Below, one piece after another: positions 1 to 5,966 of a stretch of 7,058 bases of DNA. The notes under the pieces were generated by a model. The model saw only the letters and a program-made list of their open reading frames with translations, was not told where the DNA came from and ran no database searches. Both the position numbers and the translations under genes were made by a program. The first letter of the stretch is position 1; the number at the start of each line of letters is the position of its first letter. Location of the stretch: the NCBI GenBank assembly GCA_023393485.1, contig JAEWLD010000085.1, positions 1-7,058 on the forward strand, in the 5' to 3' direction. The stretch comes from Bacteroidota bacterium (GTDB taxonomy: Bacteria > Bacteroidota > Bacteroidia > Flavobacteriales > Flavobacteriaceae).

Positions 1-206
1 TCGCCGAATTGTTCAGCGAATTTCTCGTTGATTTCGGTTTCGGCCGGCGGCGTGACTGCTATATTTCTGGTTTCGACGGTATATTTTTCCGGATGCCACA
101 TCTCGCGGTGATTCATCAGAATGCCTGAAAACGCAAATGAAACGATAAGACCGATATAAAAATAACCGAGATCGCGATGAAGGTTCCTGATGGTTTGCTG
201 TTTCAT
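1..206 (-). CDS. PepSY-associated transmembrane protein, N-terminal part (putative siderophore/iron reductase)
   Basis: Partial: it starts with ATG at 206 and is still open at base 1, giving 68 residues. The N-terminus has the layout of the PepSY-associated TM family: a short basic lead with LHRDLG (residues 9-14), one membrane segment at about 13-31 ending in SGILMNHR (27-34), then a W-x-P-x-x-Y stretch (MWHPEKY) on the periplasmic side. Members such as FoxB and PiuB are inner-membrane proteins linked to reducing or releasing iron from imported siderophores. That role is inferred here from family and position: the start lies 2 nt after the stop of a TonB-dependent siderophore receptor, so the two are almost surely co-transcribed. 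No Shine-Dalgarno sequence is seen, and the short gap suggests translational coupling. The PepSY repeats and any haem-binding histidines lie outside the window, so the exact subfamily is open. Confidence 0.85.
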   Translation of the reverse strand, partial: MKQQTIRNLHRDLGYFYIGLIVSFAFSGILMNHREMWHPEKYTVETRNIAVTPPAETEINEKFAEQFG

Positions 207-208
207 AA

Positions 209-2419
209 CTAGATTTTGTAAGTCAATGATGCCAGAAACTGTCGCGGCGCGATCGGGTTGACGCTGTAGTTTTCATGAACAGTATAGTTCAGGACATTGC
301 CGATGTTGGAGAGTTTGCAAAGCAGCGAGAATTTTTTCCACTCGTAACCCGCAGAAAAGTCAATCGTTGCATAGCCGTCAATCGGGATGTCCCGGTCGTC
401 AACGGTAGGAATGCCGTCAACAAAGACAATCCTGTCATTCCAGCCGCCGAGTCTATCGCCGATATAGTTTCCGATCGCACCAAATGACAATCCGGCCAAT
501 TTTCCGGTCGGGACAGTATAAAAGAAACTCAAATTTGCCGTATGGGCCGGCGTCCTGACCACGCGGTCGCCTTCAATGGCACTGCCTTGGGTAATCGATG
601 TTTTGGTGTAACGCATGTCATTGTAGCTGTAACCGGCCATGATTTTAAAGCCGTCAAACGGTTTTGCGATCATGTCTACTTCAATGCCTTTGCTGGTTGT
701 CTCGCCGCTTAGTACTTTAATCGTCGTGTCAGTATTTACCGAACCGTCGGCTTTAAATTCAGCCGTTTGCGCAAGATTGCTGTTGACGATCTGGTAAAAT
801 GTCACATTGGTGGTCAAAAGTCCTTTCCAAAATTCGTTTTTGACACCGAATTCATATTGGTCGATGATTGAGGCTTCAAGCGGCGTCATCTCAACCGTGG
901 TTCCGGTGTTTGGCGTAAATGATGTGGCGTAGCTTGCGAACAATGATGTCTGCTTTGCTGGCTGATAAACGACGCCCAACTTAGGTGAAAACGCCTGATC
1001 GATTTTTTTCGGAGATTTGGCGTGCGCAAGCATTTCTTCGGCGCGCGCTTCCTGCCATGACCATCTGAGGCCTGCCAAGACTTTAAACTGTGAAGTCAGT
1101 GAAATCAAGTCCTGCGCGTACATGCCAAAACGATCGGTATCTGTCGTCAGGATTTTGGTGATTGCGGCATCCTCGGGAACGCCAGCGCCCTGGTCAAAAT
1201 GCCCAAAGTCGAAAATGTTTCCGTGTCCGTAAGTCGCCGGGTCGCCGTACAGATCCGAATCAAATTTATAAGTATAGGCATCCGTAGTCGAAAATTCGTA
1301 ATCGATACCGGTCACGAGCTGGTGCTTGACTTTGCCGGTATTAAATGTGCCTTCAACGTAGAATTGTTCGCCGAGAATGCGCTCGGTATTCTTGTTTTGG
1401 CCAAGCGGACGGTTCCATGTGCCGTCTGGGTCAGGCTGGATGCGTTCGGTTCCTTTCGATGTGCGATTGTAATTCTGGAACGAGGAATTGAAGTTGAGTT
1501 TCCAGTTTTTACTCAAATCGTGCTTGACCAGTCCGGATGCGGTGATTTGATTGGTGTGGCCGTGTGACCACGTTGCGCCAAGGTAAAGGTTCCGCGGCAG
1601 GTCGAGAATTTCCTTGCCGATGATTCCTGTTCCAAAATCAGGCGTCCAATCGTAATCCAGATAATCACCCTGTACAAGGATTTCAGTATTTGCGCCGGCT
1701 TTGAAAAGCACCGACGGATTGAAATAATAGCGTTTGTTTTTCACAACATCGCGGAAACTTTCAGAATTTTCATAAGTTCCGTTGATGCGGTAAGCAATCG
1801 AATTGTTGATCGGGCCGTAAAAATCAACCGATGGTTTGTAAAGTGCATAACTTCCGCCCTGCGTTGAAATTTCGCCGCCTTGCTGGAATTGCGGCGCTTT
1901 GGTGACCATGTTCAGGATTCCGCCCGGAGCGACGTTTCCAAACAAAAGTGCCGCACTGCCTTTGAGTACTTCGACTTTTTCAAGCGATGAAACTTCGGGA
2001 ATTGATCCGCCGCTGAACCTGAATCCGTTTTTAAACATATTGTTGGCCGACATATCATAACCGCGCGAATAGAAAGATTCCTGTGCGCCGCCACGTGCCG
2101 AGCTCACATAAACGCCGTTGACGTTTTTGACTACCTCGCTTAACCTGAGCGCTTGTTGTTGTTTGATGACTTCGCCCGAGATGACCTGCACGCTTTGAGG
2201 CAAATCAATCGGTTTTATCCCGCCGCGAACTACAGTAGCGGTTTGGGTTTGCTCGTTGGTGATTACGATTTCCTGAAGTTGCCCGCCGTTTCTTTTTTTG
2301 ACCGTATCGGTAACGGTTACAGTGGCCTGGTCCTGATAATTGGTTTGGGTGTCAGCATCCTGTGCGGCCATTGCCAGTGTGAACAACAGCGTGCAGCTGC
2401 AGGTTATTGATTTGTGCAT
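209..2419 (-). CDS. TonB-dependent siderophore receptor (outer-membrane)
   Basis: 736 residues with the chosen start. This is an outer-membrane gated barrel importing a ferric siderophore with energy from TonB-ExbBD. N-terminal signal peptide MHKSITCSCTLLFTLAMA, with likely cleavage before AQDAD. A TonB-box-like LQEIVITNE lies at about 48-56. The plug domain spans about 60-178, with DLPQSVQVIS and the strongly conserved VEVLKGSAALLFGNVAPGG (from about 149). The 22-strand barrel fills the rest and ends SVNPIAPRQFLASLTYKI, the usual C-terminal strand although the last residue is Ile rather than Phe. The plug layout and length fit the siderophore-receptor subfamily (FhuA/FoxA-like), and the carboxypeptidase-regulatory-like domain common in Bacteroidota receptors is absent. 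A GTG start at 2455 would add 12 residues, but it sits 3 nt from the -7 element and spoils the signal peptide, so ATG at 2419 is preferred. The PepSY gene follows after 2 nt. The substrate cannot be named from sequence. Confidence 0.93.
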   Translation of the reverse strand: MHKSITCSCTLLFTLAMAAQDADTQTNYQDQATVTVTDTVKKRNGGQLQEIVITNEQTQTATVVRGGIKPIDLPQSVQVISGEVIKQQQALRLSEVVKNVNGVYVSSARGGAQESFYSRGYDMSANNMFKNGFRFSGGSIPEVSSLEKVEVLKGSAALLFGNVAPGGILNMVTKAPQFQQGGEISTQGGSYALYKPSVDFYGPINNSIAYRINGTYENSESFRDVVKNKRYYFNPSVLFKAGANTEILVQGDYLDYDWTPDFGTGIIGKEILDLPRNLYLGATWSHGHTNQITASGLVKHDLSKNWKLNFNSSFQNYNRTSKGTERIQPDPDGTWNRPLGQNKNTERILGEQFYVEGTFNTGKVKHQLVTGIDYEFSTTDAYTYKFDSDLYGDPATYGHGNIFDFGHFDQGAGVPEDAAITKILTTDTDRFGMYAQDLISLTSQFKVLAGLRWSWQEARAEEMLAHAKSPKKIDQAFSPKLGVVYQPAKQTSLFASYATSFTPNTGTTVEMTPLEASIIDQYEFGVKNEFWKGLLTTNVTFYQIVNSNLAQTAEFKADGSVNTDTTIKVLSGETTSKGIEVDMIAKPFDGFKIMAGYSYNDMRYTKTSITQGSAIEGDRVVRTPAHTANLSFFYTVPTGKLAGLSFGAIGNYIGDRLGGWNDRIVFVDGIPTVDDRDIPIDGYATIDFSAGYEWKKFSLLCKLSNIGNVLNYTVHENYSVNPIAPRQFLASLTYKI

Positions 2420-2457
2420 CGAAATTAGTTTATTTGGATTTATTAAAAATAACACCG

Positions 2458-2489
2458 CAAAAATACTTCACACTTTTTAACCGTCAAAA
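2458..2489 (-). promoter_or_regulatory. Bacteroidota-type promoter of the siderophore receptor operon
   Basis: On the minus strand a TTTTG element (2489-2485) is followed after exactly 19 nt by TATTTTTG (2465-2458), matching the Bacteroidota -33/-7 consensus (TTTG, 19-21 nt, TAnnTTTG). Transcription would begin near 2450-2454, leaving a leader of about 30 nt before ATG at 2419. This also argues against the GTG start at 2455. Confidence 0.75.
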
Positions 2490-2492
2490 TTT

Positions 2493-2511
2493 ATTTAGAA
2501 TAAATCTTAAT
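2493..2511. promoter_or_regulatory. candidate operator palindrome (possibly iron-responsive) next to the receptor promoter
   Basis: A 19-bp imperfect palindrome has arms ATTTAGAAT and AATCTTAAT around a central A, with 7 of 9 positions pairing. It lies 4 bp upstream of the -33 element of the siderophore receptor promoter, and a Fur-like regulator would be expected there. The surrounding DNA is very AT-rich, so a chance palindrome is possible. The regulator assignment is inference from the target gene. Confidence 0.35.
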
Positions 2512-2591
2512 AATAATTTTTAAAGCGCTGTGACACATTGGAATTAGCGGAAAGAATTTACCCGCAACCAATGGCGGCCGCGGTTGGCGAT

Positions 2592-2624
2592 AAATAAAAA
2601 ACCGCCGATTATAGATCTGCGGTT
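2592..2624 (-). terminator. rho-independent terminator after the DUF6265-like lipoprotein gene
   Basis: On the minus strand AACCGC (2624-2619) pairs with GCGGTT (2605-2600). The stem is extended inward by GAT/ATC across one A-G mismatch, with loop CTATA, and is followed by a run of six T (2601-2596) and more T after one A. It lies 25 nt beyond the stop at 2650. The plus strand lacks a T tract after the stem, so it serves the leftward lipoprotein gene and isolates it from the receptor operon. Confidence 0.75.
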
Positions 2625-2649
2625 ACTTAAAGTTATTTTAAAAAGAGAG

Positions 2650-3129
2650 TTATTTTCGTTTCATCGGGTACTTTTCACTCATTGGCCTGCCTTGATGATT
2701 GCCCGAAATTTCGGCAACAAGCGAATCATTAGTAATTTTGGTGTAGGTGATTTTCTGCGGGAAATCATGCGACTGATTTTCAAACACAAGTTGCTTGTCG
2801 GTGACCGTGGTCATCGTAAAATCAACCGGCTTATCGTCGTTTTGGCCTTTGACCTTCGGACTGTATTTGACTTTGCCATCAGTTTCAGACAGGACGATTT
2901 GCTCCGAATGGATCGTGTCTTTGCCTTTGATGAAAAAACTTTCCCCGTTGTAAACCGAATCGTTTTGCTTTTCCCAACGTTCGGTCAGTTCGCCGTTTTG
3001 CGATTTATTTTCCCACGTTCCGATAAGCCAGTAAGCTTTTGTCATTTCGCGCGTGTCGGTTTTTTCGCCCTCTTTACAGGAAATGAGGCTGGCCGACAAT
3101 AACAGCGTGTAGAATAATTGTGTTTTCAT
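2650..3129 (-). CDS. DUF6265-like lipoprotein
   Basis: 159 residues. The N-terminus is a lipoprotein signal peptide with lipobox LISC and modifiable Cys18, so the mature protein should be lipid-anchored in the cell envelope. The body is a single small domain: KAYWLIGTWE (31-40), then LTERW (48-52), and near the C-terminus VFENQSHDFPQKITY (115-129). The W-L-x-G-x-W-E opening and the FEN-x-x-HDFP-x-x-I-x-Y block are what I know of the DUF6265 family, whose biochemical role is undescribed. The fold is probably a lipocalin/FABP-like beta structure, but that is inference. It stands 72 nt downstream of the GNAT gene on the same strand and ends at its own terminator (2592-2624). A weak -7-like AAAATTTG (3160-3153) may give it a separate promoter. 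Length and codon use look intact. Confidence 0.85.
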   Translation of the reverse strand: MKTQLFYTLLLSASLISCKEGEKTDTREMTKAYWLIGTWENKSQNGELTERWEKQNDSVYNGESFFIKGKDTIHSEQIVLSETDGKVKYSPKVKGQNDDKPVDFTMTTVTDKQLVFENQSHDFPQKITYTKITNDSLVAEISGNHQGRPMSEKYPMKRK

Positions 3130-3152
3130 AAAATAGGATTTAGGCGGGAGCG

Positions 3153-3160
3153 CAAATTTT
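3153..3160 (-). promoter_or_regulatory. weak -7 element candidate for the DUF6265-like lipoprotein gene
   Basis: AAAATTTG on the minus strand matches TAnnTTTG at all but the first position and lies 23 nt before the ATG at 3129. I find no TTG at the usual 17-23 nt upstream, so this is a low-confidence call; transcription may instead continue from the GNAT gene. Confidence 0.3.
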
Positions 3161-3201
3161 GGAACCGGAAAATTAACGATTAATAATCAATTATTGGCCT
3201 A

Positions 3202-3636
3202 TCAAAGCAGATACGTAAATTTCTTGTGTGTATGGACAAAGCCTTCGCGCTCGTAGAACCGATGTGCGCCTTCGCGGTTGAAGCCCGAGGTGACTTCAAG
3301 CTGTAAAACACCGCGCGCTTTGGCGATTTCCTTGACATTGTCGATCAGTTTTTTCCCGATGCCGTGACTTCTGCCATTTTCATTGACGTACATTTCCTGG
3401 ATTTCACCGACCAATCCGCCATGGTGCAACAAATTCTGGACATGGCAGCTCAAATAACCGACGGCTAAACTATGTGCCCAGGCAATCAGATAGATATGGT
3501 TCGGATTGCAGGCGTTTTCAAGATAGATTTCCCACTGTTTTTCGCGGTCAAATTCCTGTTTTTCGAGAAGATTGACAAAGTCATAGACGTATTGAAAATC
3601 GTCAATCGCGGCCGGCCTGATTTGGATCGCTTCCAT
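3202..3636 (-). CDS. GNAT-family N-acetyltransferase, PhnO-like
   Basis: 144 residues, a single GNAT domain and a likely cytosolic enzyme moving an acetyl group from acetyl-CoA to an amine. The acetyl-CoA pyrophosphate-binding motif A is R-S-H-G-I-G-K (89-95), preceded by the beta-4 strand VGEIQEMYV (76-84). Motif B contains AHRFYEREGF (124-133), where Tyr128 is a candidate general acid. Several blocks (HHGGLVGEIQE at 71-81, AHRFY-x-REG, the F-T-x-x-L end) resemble aminoalkylphosphonate acetyltransferase PhnO of E. coli as I remember it. No phosphonate genes are nearby, so the substrate stays open. The gene begins 2 nt after the stop of the AHSA1-like gene (TAA-TT-ATG), so the two form one translationally linked unit. 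Start and length fit the family, and nothing looks damaged. Confidence 0.88.
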   Translation of the reverse strand: MEAIQIRPAAIDDFQYVYDFVNLLEKQEFDREKQWEIYLENACNPNHIYLIAWAHSLAVGYLSCHVQNLLHHGGLVGEIQEMYVNENGRSHGIGKKLIDNVKEIAKARGVLQLEVTSGFNREGAHRFYEREGFVHTHKKFTYLL

Positions 3637-3638
3637 AA

Positions 3639-4133
3639 TTATGCGTTGACGACCGATTTGAGTTCGCCGTCCATATTGCGCAGATCGTGTCCGCCTTCAT
3701 AAACCGATTTGAGATTGACCAAAAAGAATGACCAGCCTTCATGGCAGCCGAGCCTGTATTCGCGTTTTGATCTGTCGTCGGTCGGGATGTCGTACTGGGT
3801 GAGTTCGACGATCACCTGATCTTTATACGGAATCAGCCTCACATCGACGAGGCATTCGCCGGCAAAGGTGAATTGGAAAAAATCGGTGCCATTGGCCTCG
3901 GTGATCGTGCCGCGCCCGGTCAAATCGTAAGTATGCCATTGCCAGGCATACACGTCGCCTTTTTTGACGTGCGCGTGCTTGTCGAGGGCATGCCCATTGA
4001 CATCGATGTAACTGGCATCGCTTAAAAACCATGCTTCGATGTTGGCGGGTTTTGCCCATGCGTCGTACAATTGGTGCATTGTTGCGTTTATCGCGATTTT
4101 AAGCGTAAATTTTGTCCAATCGAAGTTTTCCAT
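3639..4133 (-). CDS. AHSA1/START-like (SRPBCC superfamily) domain protein
   Basis: 164 residues from ATG at 4133. It is a single helix-grip domain of the AHSA1 (activator of Hsp90 ATPase homologue 1-like) group in the SRPBCC superfamily. Visible hallmarks are the N-terminal strand and helix with ATMHQLYDAWAKPANIEAWF (17-36), the middle G-x-Y-x-W-x-W strand (69-76 region), and the C-terminal helix GCHEGWSFFLVNLKSVYEGG (129-148) with the near-invariant GW. Proteins of this group are small soluble ligand-binding domains mostly of unknown physiological role; no ligand can be named. The reading frame stays open upstream to 4565, but that part runs antisense to prfA and across the divergent promoter region with low-complexity composition. 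The ATG at 4133, right where homology begins, is therefore taken. It heads a unit with the GNAT gene 2 nt downstream. Confidence 0.9.
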   Translation of the reverse strand: MENFDWTKFTLKIAINATMHQLYDAWAKPANIEAWFLSDASYIDVNGHALDKHAHVKKGDVYAWQWHTYDLTGRGTITEANGTDFFQFTFAGECLVDVRLIPYKDQVIVELTQYDIPTDDRSKREYRLGCHEGWSFFLVNLKSVYEGGHDLRNMDGELKSVVNA

Positions 4134-4151
4134 AGTCAAGCGGTTAGCTAT

Positions 4152-4159
4152 CAAAATTA
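4152..4159 (-). promoter_or_regulatory. -7 element for the AHSA1-like/GNAT unit
   Basis: TAATTTTG on the minus strand is a perfect TAnnTTTG match 18 nt before the ATG at 4133, implying a leader of about 10-14 nt. No clear TTG is seen 17-23 nt upstream, so the -33 half is weak or absent. Confidence 0.5.
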
Positions 4160-4182
4160 TGAAAATTTGGGGAAAGCGGCTA

Positions 4183-4214
4183 TTGCGGTGATGTGGGTTT
4201 TTTTCGTACTTTTG
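4183..4214 (+). promoter_or_regulatory. prfA promoter (Bacteroidota -33/-7)
   Basis: TTG (4183-4185) is followed after 21 nt by TACTTTTG (4207-4214), a perfect TAnnTTTG. Transcription would start near 4218-4220, about 15 nt before the prfA ATG at 4234. The leader AATAATAACTAAA has no Shine-Dalgarno sequence, as usual in this phylum. It faces away from the AHSA1-like promoter in the same 100-nt gap. Confidence 0.7.
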
Positions 4215-4233
4215 CGCTCCAATAATAACTAAA

Positions 4234-5310
4234 ATGTTAGATAGATTACAGATAGTCAAGCAGCGTTTCGACGAAGTATCGGATTTGATCATCCAACCCG
4301 ATGTCATCGCCGACCAAAAGCGCTGGGTGGCACTCAACAAAGAATACAAAGACCTCAAGGCGCTTGCCGAAAAGCGCGACGAGTACGTCAACCTGACCGG
4401 AAACATTGCCGAAGCCAAGGAAATCATAGCCGATGGAAGCGACGCTGAAATGGTTGAAATGGCCAAGATGCAGCTCGAGGAAGCTTCTTCGCGTTTGCCT
4501 GAACTCGAAGAAGAAATCAAGTTTATGCTGATCCCGAAAGATCCCGAAGACGCCAAGAACGTCATGGTCGAGATCCGTGCGGGAACCGGCGGCGACGAAG
4601 CCTCGATTTTTGCCGGCGACCTCTACCGCATGTATACAAAATACTGCGAAAGCCGCGGTTGGCGCACTTCTGTGGTCGATATGAACGAAGGCACGGCAGG
4701 CGGTTTCAAGGAAGTCATTTTTGAAGTGACCGGCGAAGACGTTTACGGCACGCTCAAATTCGAAGCCGGCGTCCATCGCGTACAGCGCGTGCCACAAACC
4801 GAAACCCAAGGCCGCGTCCACACCTCTGCGGCAACGGTCATGGTTTTGCCCGAAGCCGAGGAATTCGATGTTCAGATTGATATGAACGACGTCCGTATCG
4901 ACTATTTCTGTTCATCCGGACCGGGCGGACAGTCGGTCAACACGACCAAGTCAGCCGTCCGTCTGACGCATATCCCGACAGGGCTCGTCGCGCAATGCCA
5001 GGACGAAAAGTCGCAGCACAAAAACAAAGACAAGGCATTGACGGTCTTGCGTTCGCGCCTGTATGAAATGGAACTCGCCAAGAAGCAGGAAGAAGACGCG
5101 GCAAAGCGCTCATCACAGGTTTCATCGGGTGACCGCTCGGCCAAAATCCGTACGTACAATTACGCCCAGGGCCGCGTAACCGATCACAGGATCGGGTTGA
5201 CGTTGTATGATTTGGGGAATATTATGAATGGGGATATTCAGAAGATTGTTGATGAGCTGCAGCTTGTCAACAATACTGAGAAGTTGAAAGAAGCCAGTGA
5301 AGTTTTTTAA
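4234..5310 (+). CDS. prfA: peptide chain release factor 1 (RF1)
   Basis: 358 residues, full length for RF1. It ends translation at UAA and UAG codons by entering the ribosomal A site and triggering hydrolysis of peptidyl-tRNA. The order is as expected: an alpha-helical domain 1 (about 1-105, heavily charged), the signature [11 protein letters not shown] (113-123), the stop-codon-reading tripeptide in the form P-x-T as PQT (187-189, in [16 protein letters not shown]2 would have SPF), the catalytic GGQ at 231-233 in [12 protein letters not shown], whose Gln is normally methylated by PrmC, and a basic C-terminal region. Start ATG 4234 lies just behind a good promoter. Codon use is strongly C/G-ending until about codon 320 and then turns T-rich for the last 38 codons, although the protein sequence stays typical. 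It is divergent from the AHSA1-like gene, and pyrF lies 800 nt downstream on the same strand. Confidence 0.98.
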   Translation: MLDRLQIVKQRFDEVSDLIIQPDVIADQKRWVALNKEYKDLKALAEKRDEYVNLTGNIAEAKEIIADGSDAEMVEMAKMQLEEASSRLPELEEEIKFMLIPKDPEDAKNVMVEIRAGTGGDEASIFAGDLYRMYTKYCESRGWRTSVVDMNEGTAGGFKEVIFEVTGEDVYGTLKFEAGVHRVQRVPQTETQGRVHTSAATVMVLPEAEEFDVQIDMNDVRIDYFCSSGPGGQSVNTTKSAVRLTHIPTGLVAQCQDEKSQHKNKDKALTVLRSRLYEMELAKKQEEDAAKRSSQVSSGDRSAKIRTYNYAQGRVTDHRIGLTLYDLGNIMNGDIQKIVDELQLVNNTEKLKEASEVF

Positions 5311-5346
5311 AACAAGCCGGTTTTAGCCGTTTTTTTTTATTTTTTC
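5311..5346 (+). terminator. probable prfA terminator
   Basis: Directly after the TAA at 5308-5310, an imperfect hairpin (core CGG/CCG around TTTTAG, extended by A-T and G-T pairs with two mismatches) leads into nine T followed by ATTTTTT. The stem is weak but the T tract is long and well placed. Confidence 0.6.
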
Positions 5347-5348
5347 AA

Positions 5349-5487
5349 GCTGTTGCAGCCGCGAAAATTCGCCGTTATTTGGCAGAATGACAAAGTCATA
5401 TTTCGCTGTCGCGGGATTCGCTTGCCAAAGGGCTTGCGCTTATCAGCGGGATTTTCTTTTAGCTCACCGCAAAAATATTTGGCGGTG
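5349..5487. repeat. cluster of short hairpins downstream of prfA
   Basis: Five inverted repeats follow within 140 nt: GCTG/CAGC with loop TTG (5349-5359); GCGAA/TTCGC around AA (5361-5372); ATGAC/GTCAT with loop AAA (5387-5399); CGCT/AGCG with loop TATC (5437-5448); and CACCGC/GCGGTG (5465-5487) around an AT-rich core containing AAATATTT. An 8-nt direct repeat GCGGGATT occurs at 5411-5418 and 5446-5453. Each is short and could occur by chance; the density is what is notable. Confidence 0.4.
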
Positions 5488-5614
5488 TTCGCTGAACCTC
5501 GTCCCTCGGTTTGCCTTGATGTAAAAGAAACAACAAATCACGGCTACGAACCAGGTTTGAAAACTAGGTCAAAGCCTCCTTCCAACCCCTAACCGTTCGT
5601 CCTGTGTCCTCACT

Positions 5615-5701
5615 CTACGGAGTTTCCACTTCGGCTTTATACTTGCCATTCTCTAAAGCGAATATACCTGAAGCCCACTGGGCTTCTCCTTTTAATTTCA
5701 A
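5615..5701 (-). pseudogene. short protein-like remnant, C-terminal end of an unknown gene
   Basis: The minus-strand frame that ends with TAG at 5617-5615 reads ...GIFALENGKYKAEVETP over its last residues. This is balanced, beta-strand-like protein sequence unlike the Lys/Arg/Cys/Phe-rich nonsense further upstream in the same frame. About 28 codons look genuine; no start, promoter or upstream domain fits. I infer a decayed 3' end of a gene, or a repeated intergenic element that only happens to read well. I do not recognise a family. A perfect hairpin (5670-5686: GAAGCCC, loop ACT, GGGCTTC) lies inside the frame. Confidence 0.35.
5670..5686. repeat. perfect 7-bp hairpin with 3-nt loop
   Basis: GAAGCCC (5670-5676), loop ACT, GGGCTTC (5680-5686). 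On the plus strand TCCTTTTAATTT follows, loosely terminator-like, but no plus-strand gene ends here. Confidence 0.5.
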
Positions 5702-5881
5702 ATGCCGGAGCGGCCGCGCGTCGCCGAATCCTTTATAAAAACAACAACATCGTCTCGCCGAAAGTTTTTTTTGGAAACGCGATTTTTTTTGCGCTGCGAC
5801 AGCAAGCAAAAAAGTGTAAAACCTAATTCCGCTTACTTACGACGGTTTTTAGCCAAATTTCATGGCCGCTTTGGTCTTTTG

Positions 5882-5905
5882 CTACTTTGCGACCAGGCAA
5901 AGTAG
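5882..5905. repeat. perfect 9-bp inverted repeat
   Basis: CTACTTTGC (5882-5890), 6-nt loop GACCAG, GCAAAGTAG (5897-5905). The pairing is exact, and A-rich sequence follows on the plus strand, so it is not a plus-strand terminator. No gene end is adjacent on either strand. Confidence 0.65.
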
Positions 5906-5917
5906 AAAAACAAACGG

Positions 5918-5934
5918 TTTGGCATCATGCCAAA
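5918..5934. repeat. 17-bp perfect palindrome with one central base
   Basis: TTTGGCAT (5918-5925), C, ATGCCAAA (5927-5934). It could form a 7-bp hairpin with a 3-nt loop or act as a dimeric-protein site. It lies 12 nt after the 9-bp inverted repeat. Confidence 0.6.
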
Positions 5935-5966
5935 ATTAAAAAACGAATGTCGCCGCCAGACAAAAC

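Noticed and set aside
1199..1567. 122-residue plus-strand frame inside the receptor gene
   Set aside because: Antisense shadow of the TonB-dependent receptor; composition is not protein-like and no promoter precedes it.
2565..2586. CAACC/GGTTG inverted repeat around the palindrome GCGGCCGC
   Set aside because: Only five pairs with a 12-nt loop and no T tract; the terminator next to it explains the region better.
2584..3102. 172-residue plus-strand frame across the lipoprotein gene
   Set aside because: It mirrors the DUF6265-like gene, whose lipobox and conserved motifs prove the minus strand is coding.
3182..3195. Palindrome AATAAT-CA-ATTATT after the GNAT gene as a terminator
   Set aside because: All A-T stem with a 2-nt centre and no T tract; too weak for a terminator and easily due to AT-rich chance.
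4134..4565. Upstream extension of the AHSA1-like frame to a 308-residue protein
   Set aside because: The added part lies antisense to the start of prfA and over the divergent promoters, is rich in Ser/Ala/Leu runs, and family similarity begins at the ATG at 4133.
4246..4821. 191-residue minus-strand frame inside prfA
   Set aside because: It is the antisense shadow of a highly conserved gene with strong codon bias; no promoter or family features.
5470..5477. Minus-strand TATTTTTG as a promoter in the gap
   Set aside because: No -33 TTG at a fitting distance and no gene downstream on that strand; it lies inside an AT-rich hairpin core.
5353..5592. 79-residue plus-strand frame in the prfA-pyrF gap
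   Set aside because: No start signal, no recognisable motif, and it runs through several hairpins; composition is unlike the neighbouring proteins.
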